Source: Streptomyces sp. Alt3 (lineage in GTDB: Bacteria > Actinomycetota > Actinomycetes > Streptomycetales > Streptomycetaceae). Taken from it: a stretch of DNA of 64,000 bases. Position 1 is the first letter of the stretch, and each line of letters starts with the position of its first letter. Positions 1-9,199 of this stretch are shown one piece after another. The position numbers were made by a program, and so were the translations under genes. The notes beneath the pieces were generated by a model, which saw only the letters and a program-made list of their open reading frames with translations, did not search any database and was not told the origin of the DNA. Location: the NCBI RefSeq assembly GCF_030719215.1, contig NZ_CP120983.1, positions 4,278,001 to 4,342,000 of the forward strand, read 5' to 3'.

Positions 1-278
1 GGTGGGGTCAGGTCCACCCGTCGCCAACACGGGGACGCCTCCCCTGCATCCCGGCGCCCGCCCCGATGTGGTCAAGGTCTCGCAGCCCGTCCGGCAGGAG
101 CGGGGTCCGCCCGCGCGAAGCCGTCCCCGGTGCACGGCGTCCCCGGTGCACGGCGGGCACCGCGGTGCGTTCCGTCGAGGGCACCACGGTGCCCGGCGGC
201 TACCACTTGATCTCCCCGTGTGCGGTCCAGCAGTCTTCGGCCGACGCCGAAAGAGTTCGGTGCCGGCCGAAGGGATGG

Positions 279-1241
279 ATGTCCATGACCAGCGAGCACC
301 CCGGGCTGTACGAGAGCTTCGACGACCGATTCCGTGCGGGGCGGTGCATGAACGGCGACGACGGACTGGAGGTCCTGTACACCGGTTGCCGTTGGGCGGA
401 GGGCCCGGTCTACGTGCCCGCCTGGCGCCAGCTGGTCTGGAGCGACATCCCGAACGACCGCATGCTGCGCTGGGACGAGGAGACCGGCGCCGTGAGCGTC
501 TTCCGCCGTGCGGCGGGGTACACGAACGGCAACACCCTGGACCGCGAGGGGCGGCTCGTCACCTGCGAGCAGGGCAACCGGCGGGTGACCCGGACCGAGC
601 ACGACGGCACGGTGACGGTGCTGGCCGACCGGTGGCAGGGCAGGCGTCTGAACAGTCCGAACGACGCGACGGTGAAGTCCGACGGCTCGATCTGGTTCTC
701 CGACCCGGACTTCGGTATCACCAGCGACTACGAGGGCTACCACGCCGAGAGCGAGATCGGCTCCAACAACGTCTACCGCATCGACCCGGACAGCGGCGAA
801 GTGCGCCTTGTCGCCGACTGCTTCGGTGCGCCGAACGGGCTCGTCTTCTCGGCGGACGAGCGGCAGCTGTTCGTCTCCGACACCCGGGCGGGCCTCGTCC
901 GGGTCTTCGACGTCAGGGACGACGGCACCCTGTCGGACGGTGAGGTCTTCGCGGAGGCCGGGGCCCGCGGGTCGGCCCGCTTCGACAACCTCCGCTTCGA
1001 CGACGGCGGCCGGCTCTGGGTCGCGGCCATGGACGACGGGGTGCACTGCTACGACCCGGACGGCACGCTGATCGGGCGGCTCGTCGTCCCCGAGGCGGTG
1101 GCCAACATCTCCTGGGGCGGTGCCAAGCGCAACCGTCTCTTCCTCACCGCGGAGACCAGCCTCTACTCGGTCGTCATGGGGGTCACGGGAACCCACCCCA
1201 CGGGCCCGGGCCGCAGGCCCTGGCTGGACGCGGCGCGCTGA
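279..1241 (+). CDS. SMP-30/gluconolactonase-type lactonase
   Basis: About 320 residues forming a six-bladed beta-propeller of the SMP-30/gluconolactonase/LRE family, which hydrolyses sugar lactones in a metal-dependent way; the true substrate is not visible. The family's likely metal ligands are recognisable: Glu41 in AEGPVY, Asn186 in GAPNGLVF and Asp201 in FVSDT, plus the NSPND stretch at 125-129. The reading frame is open much further upstream, but AGGG at 271-274 sits just before ATG 279, with ATG 285 two codons later, so translation probably begins at 279 or 285. No signal peptide is seen, so the enzyme is probably cytoplasmic. It stands alone; the next gene is about 280 bp downstream. 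Confidence 0.85.
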   Translation: MSMTSEHPGLYESFDDRFRAGRCMNGDDGLEVLYTGCRWAEGPVYVPAWRQLVWSDIPNDRMLRWDEETGAVSVFRRAAGYTNGNTLDREGRLVTCEQGNRRVTRTEHDGTVTVLADRWQGRRLNSPNDATVKSDGSIWFSDPDFGITSDYEGYHAESEIGSNNVYRIDPDSGEVRLVADCFGAPNGLVFSADERQLFVSDTRAGLVRVFDVRDDGTLSDGEVFAEAGARGSARFDNLRFDDGGRLWVAAMDDGVHCYDPDGTLIGRLVVPEAVANISWGGAKRNRLFLTAETSLYSVVMGVTGTHPTGPGRRPWLDAAR

Positions 1242-1524
1242 ACGAGGCCCGGTACGGGGCCCGTTCGTACCGGACGTGGCGCCCGTGACCGGGCGGCGGC
1301 GCACCCAGGGAAACATGCACCCCGTGCGAAGCGCGTATTGCCGCGTGTGACGCCACATGGACACGCGGTCACCAATGTGGCGCGACCATGACAGCTTCCC
1401 GGGATTCCTTGTCCCGCCCGGACACGCCCCGCCATCGTCGGACCGCGGCGTACGAATCCCGTACACCGCGACCCGACGGTGCGTCGAACCCCTGGCGCGC
1501 CACTGGTTCGAGGAGGACCTCCCG

Positions 1525-2733
1525 ATGGCAGCAGTACGCAACACCAAGAGGCGGATCGCCATGGCGGTCGCGGTCGCGACGACCGCGGCATGGGCAGCCG
1601 GCGCGGCGGCCTTACCCGCCCAGGCGGCCGGACCCGAGGGCAGAGTCCTGCACGCGGGGGCGGCCGAGGCGGTACCCGGGAGCTACATCGTCACGCTCGC
1701 GCCGACGTCCGGGTTCAAGGCGTCCGCAGCCGAGGGCAAGCGGCTGATAACCGACCGCGGCGGCAAGATCGAGCGGACCTACACCTCGGCGCTGAACGGC
1801 TACGCCGCCACGCTCAGCAGCACCGAGGCTAAGCGGCTCGCCGCCGACCCGGCGGTCGCCTCGGTCGAGCAGGACCAGAAGGTCCACTCGACCGCCACCC
1901 AGAGCAGCGCCCCCTGGGGCCTCGACCGGATCGACCAGACGAACCTCCCGCTGAGCGGCACGTACACCTACCCGGACACGGGCGGCAACGGCGCGACCGT
2001 GTACGTCCTCGACACCGGCGTACGCATCACCCACCAGGAGATCGCCGGCCGGGCCTCGTACGGCTACGACTTCGTCGACAACGACAGCACCGCACAGGAC
2101 GGCGCGGGCCACGGCACCCATGTCGCCACGACCGTCGCGGGGAGCACCTACGGCGTGGCGAAGAAGGCGAAGATCGTCGCGGTGCGGGTCCTCGGCAACG
2201 ACGGCTCCGGCACCACCGCGGGCGTCATCGCCGGTGTCGACTGGATCACCGCCAACCACGTCGCCTCCTCGGTCGCCAACGTCTCGCTCGGCGGCGGCGC
2301 CAGCACCACACTGGACAACGCGGTACGCCGGTCGATCGCATCCGGGGTCACCTACTCCATCGCGGCGGGCAACTCGGGCGCCCTCGCGTCGTCGTACTCC
2401 CCGGCCAGGGTGGACACCGCGATCACCGTGGGCGCCACCACCAGTACGGACGCCAGGGCCAGTTACTCGAACTACGGCCCCGTCGTCGACATCTTCGCCC
2501 CCGGCTCCGCCATCACGGCGGGCTGGAACACCTCGGACTCCGCCACCTACACGGGCAACGGAACCTCCTTCGCCGCGCCCCACGTCTCCGGAGCGGCGGC
2601 GGTCTACCTGACGAGCCACCCGGGAGCCGCCCCGGCGACCGTGGCCTCGGCACTCGTGAACGGCGCGACGTCCGGCGTCCTGACCGGCGTCGGAACGGGC
2701 TCCCCGAACAAGCTCCTCAAGCTCGTCCCGTGA
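1525..2733 (+). CDS. Secreted subtilisin-like serine protease (S8) with I9 propeptide
   Basis: A 402-residue exported protease. Residues 1-35 are a Sec-type signal (KRR, hydrophobic Ala/Val run, AQAA cleavage region). An inhibitor-I9 propeptide follows (about 52-120, SYIVTL to SVEQDQ), then the S8 catalytic domain with Asp163 (VLDTGV), His197 (GHGTHVA), oxyanion Asn283 (AAGNSG) and Ser348 (GTSFAAPHVSG). This is the proteinase K/aqualysin layout, ending directly after the catalytic domain. The start is fixed by a perfect AGGAGG at 1511-1516, eight bases before ATG 1525. Codon 30 in the signal peptide is TTA (1612-1614), so translation should depend on the bldA tRNA, consistent with an extracellular protease made late in development. 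Confidence 0.92.
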   Translation: MAAVRNTKRRIAMAVAVATTAAWAAGAAALPAQAAGPEGRVLHAGAAEAVPGSYIVTLAPTSGFKASAAEGKRLITDRGGKIERTYTSALNGYAATLSSTEAKRLAADPAVASVEQDQKVHSTATQSSAPWGLDRIDQTNLPLSGTYTYPDTGGNGATVYVLDTGVRITHQEIAGRASYGYDFVDNDSTAQDGAGHGTHVATTVAGSTYGVAKKAKIVAVRVLGNDGSGTTAGVIAGVDWITANHVASSVANVSLGGGASTTLDNAVRRSIASGVTYSIAAGNSGALASSYSPARVDTAITVGATTSTDARASYSNYGPVVDIFAPGSAITAGWNTSDSATYTGNGTSFAAPHVSGAAAVYLTSHPGAAPATVASALVNGATSGVLTGVGTGSPNKLLKLVP

Positions 2734-2795
2734 CGCCCGGCCCACGGCTGACCGTCCTGTGACGGCCAACCGCGGCCACTCGTCCCGTGAGGCCC

Positions 2796-2841
2796 GTCCC
2801 GTGGCATCCCTTCGGTGACGACGGGACGGATGCCACGGGAC
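2796..2841 (+). terminator. Hairpin terminator after the S8 protease
   Basis: A 14-bp perfect inverted repeat (arms at 2796-2809 and 2828-2841, GTCCCGTGGCATCC and its complement) lies between the convergent protease and DUF1838 genes. There is no clear U-tract, as is common in Streptomyces. Confidence 0.6.
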
Positions 2842-2966
2842 ACGGCCGGGGGCGCGTACGGGGAGACCTCCCGTACGCGTCCCCGGCCCACGTCGTCGCC
2901 GAGCGGTGTCCACCCCCGCTCCGCGGTACGGCCCGGAGAGGCCCCCGAAGCCGCCCGCCGTACCCT

Positions 2967-3713
2967 CTACTCCGGCGGACAGAGCTTGCGGAAGTACGTC
3001 CAGCTGGTCTCGTTCGGCTCGCTCCACTCCTCCGGGGCGTGGGCGAACTCCGGGTGGTGCTCCGCGATGTAGGCACGGGTCCGCCCGGGCACCTCCGCGT
3101 ACGAACCGAGCTTGCGGCCCCGGCAGTGGAAGGTGAGGCCGCCCGGCCGCTGACCGCGGGCCATCCACGGCAGCCACGGTGACATCCGGGTCCACGACAT
3201 GGTGGCCGGGACGCCGGCGGCCGTGCCCTCCAGGTCGGCGCGGTCGGCGAAGAACTGGAAGAGCTCCAGGGCCTTGTACGTGTCGCCGGCCGAGTGGACG
3301 GGGTACTGGGCGACCGGCAGCGGCGAGGGGTAGGAGAGCGGGATCTCCAGGCTGAAGCAGACCTGACCGCCCAGTTCGGTCGTCGGGACCGGGAAGGGGC
3401 GCCACTTCTGGTTCGCCGGGTCGTTCCAGACGTGCACCACCGGGAGGTCCTGCCAGGTCTCCAGGATCTCGCGGGTGGTCGGGTCCAGGTAGAAGGCGGC
3501 CTCGCGGGTGAGCAGTCGGTAGGCGTCCGGGCCGGCCTCGGCATCCTGGACCAGGCGGGCGACGTTCAGCCCCTCGAAGCCGAAGACGCGCTGGTAGGGC
3601 TCGTCCGGGGCCCACGAGTACACATCTCCGGACCACCAGTACGTGACCTCCTCGCCGTCGAGCGAGGCGCGGGTGCGGGCGAAGGAGCGGAGCAGTTCCG
3701 CGGGTGTCGTCAT
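2967..3713 (-). CDS. DUF1838 family protein
   Basis: A 248-residue protein rich in Trp and Pro, with WWSGDVYSW near the N-terminus, EIPLSYPSPLPV in the middle and WTYFRKLCPPE at the end. I recognise the overall pattern as the DUF1838 family, whose biochemical role is unknown to me. ATG 3713 is preferred; a GTG three codons upstream (3722) is also possible, and only a weak GAGTGG lies upstream. There is no signal peptide or membrane segment. It converges with the S8 protease across a shared hairpin and stands alone on this strand. Confidence 0.7.
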   Translation of the reverse strand: MTTPAELLRSFARTRASLDGEEVTYWWSGDVYSWAPDEPYQRVFGFEGLNVARLVQDAEAGPDAYRLLTREAAFYLDPTTREILETWQDLPVVHVWNDPANQKWRPFPVPTTELGGQVCFSLEIPLSYPSPLPVAQYPVHSAGDTYKALELFQFFADRADLEGTAAGVPATMSWTRMSPWLPWMARGQRPGGLTFHCRGRKLGSYAEVPGRTRAYIAEHHPEFAHAPEEWSEPNETSWTYFRKLCPPE

Positions 3714-3722
3714 GCTGACCAC

Positions 3723-4048
3723 TCTGCGCGGCCGCCGGGGTCCGGGGAAAGTACCTCCGCGAACCGGTCGGCTTCTCCCTTCTCCCCGGGCTCCTCCCGT
3801 CTCCTCCCCCGGTTCCTCCCGGCCGGATCGGGGCGGATGCGCGCGGCGCGCCCTTGCGAATTCTCGACGGAGGGTCGAATTTCTCCGACAATGCGCGGTT
3901 ATTCGCCTCCCGGGCCTCGGCGGAGAGAATTACCGGGAAGGTCCGCCGTGTCGCTGTGCGTACGAAGGTGCACGCATGGAACTGGGTGATCATTTTCGTG
4001 ATATAGTCATAATGAATTTACAGGACGCCTCGAAAAAAGGGGAATGGC
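3723..4048. other. AT-richer intergenic region
   Basis: 326 bp between divergent genes, noticeably richer in A/T than its surroundings toward the right end. TATAGT at about 4001-4006 could be a -10 element for the downstream GTG gene. No RNA gene or repeat is seen. Confidence 0.4.
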
Positions 4049-4645
4049 GTGAATACCGAGAAGGTTACGGCCCGACGTCTCACGGCCGAACAGGTTTCTG
4101 AACTGGGCCTCCAGGACGGCATCTTCGTATCGGCGGAGATGGATGACCTTCCTCTCGACTGCTTCGCCCCGGCATTCCTCACGGAGCCGGGTAAGAATTT
4201 CGAAGGAGGTTCCTTCGCCGCGAGGACGATCTTCGGCAAGGAAATTCATGTTCTCCCGGACAATGCCGAGGAGCGCGGGATATGGGTCGCTGACAAGGCG
4301 GGGGAGGAGATCGAGGTCCTCCGGAGTGCCGGCGTCCTCCTGAACCTCGCCCTTTTCGTTCCTGACGGGGGTGCGGCATCCCTGGATTCGCTCTACACCG
4401 CCGCACGGGACGCCTTCGGCGCGGGCATCGTCCAGCGCTGGAACGAGGAGACCGTCGCCGTACCGGACGTCAAGATCGACCTGTACGAGGAGCCGGCCCG
4501 GGGGCGGAAGAACGGGGCCCAGAACCGTGACCGCCGCGCCCTGGACATCTACCCGACCCGCGTGCGGTTCCTGGAGCCCAGTGAAGGCTGGAAGTTCGTC
4601 GTGGAACCGCACAAGGAGGTCGTGGACGAGACGCCCACCATCTGA
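4049..4645 (+). CDS. Hypothetical protein, 198 aa
   Basis: I do not recognise this protein. It has 198 residues, is acidic, and lacks a signal peptide or membrane helix. Its N-terminal half (VSELGLQDGIFVSAEMDD) and central part (GIWVADKAGEEIEVLRSAGVL) look like a compact alpha/beta fold; the C-terminal third is charged. The GTG start is supported by AAAGGGG seven bases upstream. The first third and the region before it have lower GC than neighbouring genes, which may reflect recent acquisition. A strong stem-loop follows about 35 bp after the stop, so it is a single-gene unit. Confidence 0.6.
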   Translation: MNTEKVTARRLTAEQVSELGLQDGIFVSAEMDDLPLDCFAPAFLTEPGKNFEGGSFAARTIFGKEIHVLPDNAEERGIWVADKAGEEIEVLRSAGVLLNLALFVPDGGAASLDSLYTAARDAFGAGIVQRWNEETVAVPDVKIDLYEEPARGRKNGAQNRDRRALDIYPTRVRFLEPSEGWKFVVEPHKEVVDETPTI

Positions 4646-4679
4646 CCTGATGGCAGGTTAGGCGTCGAAGCCCCGTGGG

Positions 4680-4703
4680 AGCCCGTCAGTTCGCTGACGG
4701 GCT
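4680..4703 (+). terminator. Rho-independent-like terminator
   Basis: AGCCCGTCAG-TTCG-CTGACGGGCT: a perfect 10-bp stem with a UUCG tetraloop, followed by TCTCCC. Confidence 0.75.
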
Positions 4704-4866
4704 TCTCCCGTTCGCCGTGTCCCTCGTCTGTCGCGGAACCCCTGCGCTTGTCGCCGGTCCCCGGCGGATTCGTCAGCGATCCGTAACAGAGGCACCTGAT
4801 CAGGGCGTTCGTGTGACTTGATGGGGGCACGGCATCGGCGGAGTAAGCAAAAAGGGGCGGGCGGAC

Positions 4867-5625
4867 ATGGCAAAGCACAAGGGAAGGGGATGGCACAGCC
4901 GGCTTCTCGCGGCGGGTCTCGGAGTGACGGCGCTGGCCGCTGCCACCTCGGTGTGGACCGCCCAGGCCGGCCCCACGGGCGGGCAGCCGGAAGCCCGGCC
5001 CCAGGAGCGGACCGTGACCAAGGTGGCCGCCGACATCGCGCACGCCTCCGACCGCGGGCCCAGGGGCGTCAACATCACCATCGACGACGGGCCGGACCCG
5101 GTCTGGACGCCGCAGGTGCTGCAACTGCTGAAGGACAGCGGGGTGAAGGCCACGTTCTGCATGGTGGGCACGCAGGCCAAGGCCTACCCGGACCTGGTCA
5201 AGAAGGTCGTGGCGGACGGGCACCGGCTCTGCGACCACACCGTCTCGCACGACACCGCGATGGACCAGAAGTCCGAGGCGTACCAGTCCCAGCAGATCCT
5301 GGACGCCGAACGCATGATCATCGAGGCGTCCGGGGGCGTCCGGCCGCAGTACTACCGGGCCCCGGGCGGTGCTTTCACCCCGTACAGCCGACAGCTCGCG
5401 GCGTCCCGGGGGATGCGCCCGCTGGGCTGGAACGTCGATACCAAGGACTTCGAGCACCCCGGCGTGGACACCATGGTCGACACCGTGAAGAGCGAGATCT
5501 CCAACGGCCCGACCATCCTCTTCCACGATGCGGGAGGGGAGCGCTCCGAGACCCTGGAAGCTCTGCGCCAGGTGCTGCCCTGGCTGAAGGAGCAGGGGTA
5601 CTCCTTCGGCTTCCCCGTGCGCTGA
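4867..5625 (+). CDS. Secreted polysaccharide deacetylase (NodB domain, CE4)
   Basis: A 252-residue exported carbohydrate esterase 4 enzyme, expected to remove acetyl groups from peptidoglycan, chitin oligomers or a similar polymer outside the cell. A signal peptide occupies residues 1-34. The NodB motifs are present: MT1 TIDDGPD (Asp73 catalytic base, Asp74 metal), MT2 DHTVSHD (His124 and His128 metal ligands), MT3 RAPGG at 164-168 (RxPxG pattern), and MT5 LFHDAGG (His220). All metal and catalytic residues are retained, so it should be active. ATG 4867 follows a purine-rich AAAGGGGCGGGCGGA. A strong hairpin separates it from the upstream gene. Confidence 0.9.
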   Translation: MAKHKGRGWHSRLLAAGLGVTALAAATSVWTAQAGPTGGQPEARPQERTVTKVAADIAHASDRGPRGVNITIDDGPDPVWTPQVLQLLKDSGVKATFCMVGTQAKAYPDLVKKVVADGHRLCDHTVSHDTAMDQKSEAYQSQQILDAERMIIEASGGVRPQYYRAPGGAFTPYSRQLAASRGMRPLGWNVDTKDFEHPGVDTMVDTVKSEISNGPTILFHDAGGERSETLEALRQVLPWLKEQGYSFGFPVR

Positions 5626-5737
5626 GCGGGGCCGTGCCACGAGGAGCCCCGCTCAGGTGCCGGTGCCGGTGCCCCGCCCCAGGGTGGGCCGTTCCGGGGC
5701 AGGGTGGGCCGGGCGGGCAGCCTCCCGGCCAGGCGGA

Positions 5738-6571
5738 TCAGCGCAGTCCGGCGAAGAGGTCGTTCTCGGGCAGTTCCGCGCCGGTGGTGTCCTTCACGCG
5801 CACGAAGGTCTCCGTGCCCATCAGCTCGCCGAACCTCTCCTTGCCCATCCCGAGGAAGAAGATGTTCTCGCCCTGACTGGCATGCGCGGCCAGCGCATCG
5901 AACTTCTGGTCGCTGAACGCGGTGGTGTCCACCCATGTGGTGATCTCGTCGTCGGGAAGGCCGAGCTCGGCCATCGCGGCGGTCTCGGCAGGGTCCGGCT
6001 CCGGCATGTCCTCCTGGAACTCGCGCATGGTCTCGCCGAACCGCTGCATCATCGAGCGGGGCATCGTCGTCCAGTACACCTTCGGTGTCAGCGTGGTCGT
6101 CTCCAGCGCCGCCATCGTGATGCGGTGGGCCTGAATGTGGTCGGGGTGCCCGTAGAAGCCGTTCTCGTCGTAGGTGACGACCACATCGGGCCGGTAGTGC
6201 TCGATGAGTTCCGCGAGCCGGGCGGCGCCCTCGTCGACGGGAGTCCTCCAGAAGGACCCGGGGGCGTCGTTGCTCGGCCAGCCGATCATTCCGGAGTCGG
6301 CGTAGTCCAGCATCTCCAGATCGCTGATCTTCAGGACCTCGCAGCTCGCCTCGAGTTCCTGCCGGCGTATCAGGGCGACGGCCGCCGGGTCGTGCCCTGG
6401 ATCGCCCGGCTTGACGCCTCCCGGTCCGTCACCGCAACCGCCGTCGGTACAGGTCACGAGAACCGTGCGGATGCCTTCGGCGGCGTACCGCGCGAGGACT
6501 CCTCCGGTGCTGGTGGCCTCGTCGTCGGGGTGGGCGTGCACTGCCATGAGCGTCAAGGGCCGGTCGGTCAT
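5738..6571 (-). CDS. PIG-L family deacetylase (MshB/Mca-like)
   Basis: A 277-residue zinc-dependent PIG-L deacetylase. It carries the diagnostic AHPDDE motif at residues 13-18 and the second metal histidine in GHPDH (141-144). The family includes MshB and Mca of mycothiol metabolism, and the overall length fits; the sequence is similar but not diagnostic for either, so it may act on another GlcNAc-type conjugate. ATG 6571 is chosen because AGGAGG lies about nine bases upstream; the open frame extends further without a good site. It is followed 178 bp upstream on the same strand by a DUF4259 gene, with no overlap. Confidence 0.85.
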   Translation of the reverse strand: MTDRPLTLMAVHAHPDDEATSTGGVLARYAAEGIRTVLVTCTDGGCGDGPGGVKPGDPGHDPAAVALIRRQELEASCEVLKISDLEMLDYADSGMIGWPSNDAPGSFWRTPVDEGAARLAELIEHYRPDVVVTYDENGFYGHPDHIQAHRITMAALETTTLTPKVYWTTMPRSMMQRFGETMREFQEDMPEPDPAETAAMAELGLPDDEITTWVDTTAFSDQKFDALAAHASQGENIFFLGMGKERFGELMGTETFVRVKDTTGAELPENDLFAGLR

Positions 6572-6749
6572 GAAAAAAGTCCTCCTGCGGACTACGTCGT
6601 GGTCCGGACACGCGGCGGACGTGCCGCGGTCCCGGGGACCGGATCCTGGCGGGCGGACGACCTCGCGGTCCCCGTGTCTCCCGCCCGTGCGGCGCCGGTC
6701 CTCGGTCGTGCAACCGTGCCGACCCGACATGCTGTTCCCGGCGAGACCT

Positions 6750-7121
6750 CTACTTCGCTGCCGCCGACGCCGCGGCGAGCTGCTCGAACGTCCCGTCGAG
6801 CACCGCCCTGCGCTCGTCCTTGTACGCGGGATCCGGCTCCAGGCCGTCGATCGTCCGCTCCCACACGGCGAGGAACGTCTGCTGCCAGGCCCGGATCACC
6901 TCGGGCGGCGGGAGGATCACGCCCACCCACCCCTGCCGGGCCAGGACGAGCAGCAGCTCCAGGTTGCAGGGGACGGTCACACCCCGGTACTCGTCCGGTT
7001 CCAGCTCCACGGGATCGCCGGCCATGGCCTCCGTGACCTCGGTCACCAGCCGGTCGGTCAGCGCCGCGAGATGATCAGCCGCCGTGTCGCTGTCGAAGTT
7101 CCCCGCACCCCACGTGCCCAC
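6750..7121 (-). CDS. DUF4259 family protein
   Basis: A 123-residue protein starting at GTG 7121, with GAGGAG eight bases upstream. The opening, translated MGTWGAGNFDSD, is the hallmark of the DUF4259 family; the rest is helical and acidic. The function of the family is unknown to me. No membrane or secretion signal. It sits between the PIG-L gene and the terminator of the PA14/FN3 gene on the same strand. Confidence 0.75.
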   Translation of the reverse strand: MGTWGAGNFDSDTAADHLAALTDRLVTEVTEAMAGDPVELEPDEYRGVTVPCNLELLLVLARQGWVGVILPPPEVIRAWQQTFLAVWERTIDGLEPDPAYKDERRAVLDGTFEQLAAASAAAK

Positions 7122-7266
7122 TGGTCCGTCTCCTCGTCGTGCGCCGTTGTTCCCTCCGGTCATCACAGCAGAGGGCACTGACAGCCGGGGGCGGAGCGGA
7201 CGGTCGGAGCGGGGCGGTCGGCCGGTCGGTGACCGCTGCCCATCGCCCCCACCGGCACGTGTGAAA

Positions 7267-7312
7267 GGGCCCTTCGAGGCGGCGCCGAGGGTGGCACCGC
7301 CTCGAAGGGCCC
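7267..7312 (-). terminator. Strong stem-loop terminator
   Basis: Perfect 16-bp arms (7267-7282 and 7297-7312, GGGCCCTTCGAGGCGG and its complement) with a 14-nt loop, placed just after the PA14/FN3 gene. Confidence 0.8.
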
Positions 7313-7348
7313 ATGTCCCGTGTCCTGTGAGCTGTGTTCCTGTGACCG

Positions 7349-8776
7349 TCAGCCGGCCGGCATGGTCATGGCACGGGTCTCGCTGTACGGCGAGTAGTTC
7401 CCGGCCGCGTCATAGGTGCGGGCCCGGTACTCATGGGTGCGCCCGTCGGCGGGCAGCGGGTCACAGACGGACACCTTGGCGCCCAGGCGCGGATCGTAGC
7501 CCTTGTGCAGGACGACCGACCAGATGTCCGTGCCCGATGTGCGGCGCTCGATCGCGAAGCCGCTGAAGTCGCGGATCGGGGCCGGCGTGTAGTCGGTGGC
7601 GGTCGCCTGTATGCCGCTCGCGCAGGAGCCCAGGGCCAGCTCGGGGGCGTAGGCCGGGGCGATGCCGTCGGGGACGTCGAGCCAGAGCTCGTTGGTGGCG
7701 GTGGCGTCCAGCCAGCCCGGGTTGTAGGTGGTGGTGCCGCCGTCGTTGGTCACGAGGACGCGGTAGTGGCGGGTCTCGCCGTCGGCGGTGACGGGGGCGG
7801 TGGTCCAGGTGCTGCCCTTGGTGGTGCCCAGCGGGACCCAGACGTAGGAGCCGTTCACCTTGTCGTTGCTCAGGACCGTGTAGCGGTCGAAGTGCGGCTC
7901 GGTGTTGAGGGGCCACTTCAAGCTGACCTTGCCGGTCGACTTGTCGTAGGTGCCGGTCAGCGAGGTGACGACGGGCAGCGGCCGGACGACGGTGTCAGTG
8001 CTGCCCGACGAGGTGTTGCCCGCCTTGTCCTTGGCACGGACCTCGTAGTAGTACGGCGTGCGGTCGTCAGGGTTCACGAGAGGGTCGGTGTGGTTGCGAG
8101 CGGTGGTCGTGGTGACCCTCGTCCAGGTGCTGGAGCCGACGGGACGCCGGTAGAGGGAGTAGTTCGCGAGGTCCATCTCCTTGCCGGCGGACCAGGAGAC
8201 GGTCGTCCTGCGGGAGGTGGTGTCGTACGCGGTCTTCACACCGGTGGGGGCAAGTGGCTTCGTCCTGTCGTACTTCGCCGAAGTGCGGGGTGTGTAGCTG
8301 TACTTGACCTTGGCGGCGCCGGTCCAGTTCACGTAGTCGACGCGAAGTGTGTGCTTGCCTGACGGGACGGTGAGATTCACGCTCTTGGAGCGGGCGGTGT
8401 CCCCGGTGCCCTTCCACAGGTCGATCTTGCGGACGCCGTCCAGGTAGACGCGTACGCCGTCGGTGGCGGAAGCGGCGAACGTGAAGGGGCCGCCGGAGCC
8501 GAAGTCGCGGGTCACCGACCAGCGGACACCGAAGTTGTTCGACGGCACGCCGGAGACGGGGCGGCCGGACCAGCTCTGGCTGATGGCGCTGTCACAGTCG
8601 GTCTTCACCGGGGAGCCGGAGAACGAGGTGTTCTTGTAGAACGTCCGCTTGTAGACGTTGGTCGAGCAGGTTACGTCGGCGGCTGCCGCCTGCGGGGCGG
8701 ACACCAGCAGGCTGCCGAGGACGACGGCGGACATGGCACCGCCGGTCCGGGCGACGACGAGACTCTTCAGGTGCAC
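7349..8776 (-). CDS. Secreted PA14 and fibronectin type III repeat protein
   Basis: A 475-residue exported protein. GTG 8776 is preceded by GAAAGG and begins a signal peptide ending APQAAAAD near residue 33. The next region (YKRTFYKNTSFSG to VKYSYTPR) has the pattern of a PA14 carbohydrate-binding module: DGVRVYLDG, then HTLRVDYVNWTG. Three fibronectin type III units follow (KPLAPTGVKTAYD, VTSLTGTYD, and a C-terminal unit ending DAAGNYSPYSE). No catalytic domain is visible, so it is probably an extracellular binding or adhesion protein. It is an isolated gene bounded by strong hairpins on both sides. Confidence 0.8.
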   Translation of the reverse strand: MHLKSLVVARTGGAMSAVVLGSLLVSAPQAAAADVTCSTNVYKRTFYKNTSFSGSPVKTDCDSAISQSWSGRPVSGVPSNNFGVRWSVTRDFGSGGPFTFAASATDGVRVYLDGVRKIDLWKGTGDTARSKSVNLTVPSGKHTLRVDYVNWTGAAKVKYSYTPRTSAKYDRTKPLAPTGVKTAYDTTSRRTTVSWSAGKEMDLANYSLYRRPVGSSTWTRVTTTTARNHTDPLVNPDDRTPYYYEVRAKDKAGNTSSGSTDTVVRPLPVVTSLTGTYDKSTGKVSLKWPLNTEPHFDRYTVLSNDKVNGSYVWVPLGTTKGSTWTTAPVTADGETRHYRVLVTNDGGTTTYNPGWLDATATNELWLDVPDGIAPAYAPELALGSCASGIQATATDYTPAPIRDFSGFAIERRTSGTDIWSVVLHKGYDPRLGAKVSVCDPLPADGRTHEYRARTYDAAGNYSPYSETRAMTMPAG

Positions 8777-8897
8777 GGGGGCCTTTCGTGCTGTGCGGGC
8801 AGGACGTACAGCGTGAAGACCCACGGAATGTGGGGAAGGTTGCACGACCTGACCGATCACGTGAGGGCGCGGCGACGATCGGATCCCGCTACGACAG

Positions 8898-8932
8898 CAG
8901 GGCCCGGACCGCGCGTGGCGGTCCGGGCCCTG
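8898..8932 (-). terminator. Strong stem-loop terminator
   Basis: Perfect 15-bp arms (CAGGGCCCGGACCGC and its complement) with a 5-nt loop, downstream of the DUF6243 gene. Confidence 0.75.
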
Positions 8933-8983
8933 CCGTGTACGTCCTTGCTGCTGCTCGCGTCGCCGCCCTGCGGCTGTGGCGCG

Positions 8984-9199
8984 TCAGCCCTGTGCGGTGT
9001 CGTCGCCCGTCTGCCCGGAGTCCTCTGCCGCACCTGTCTTCTCGCGCATCTTGCGCACCAGCTCCGCCTTCAGATCGGCGGCACCCTTGCGGTCGAGATT
9101 GCGGTGCGGACCGTTGTTCTGCCGCTCGGCGCGGGACAGCTTCTTACGCTGGCCGCCGCCCATGCCCACGGGGTTGTTGATGTTCTTGCTCACGGTCAT
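8984..9199 (-). CDS. Small DUF6243-like protein
   Basis: 71 residues, basic N-terminal half (NNPVGMGGGQRKKLSRAER), then a charged helix (DLKAELVRKMREKTG) and an acidic, Gly-rich tail. It matches my memory of the actinobacterial DUF6243 family, which has no known function. Monocistronic and followed by a strong hairpin. Start ATG 9199 follows GGGAGAACC. It is the last intact gene before the tRNA-Gly island. Confidence 0.65.
   Translation of the reverse strand: MTVSKNINNPVGMGGGQRKKLSRAERQNNGPHRNLDRKGAADLKAELVRKMREKTGAAEDSGQTGDDTAQG

Noticed and set aside
3976..4101. A 41-codon frame overlapping the start of the 198-aa gene
   Set aside because: No ribosome site and no family resemblance; the overlap with a better-supported GTG gene argues against it.
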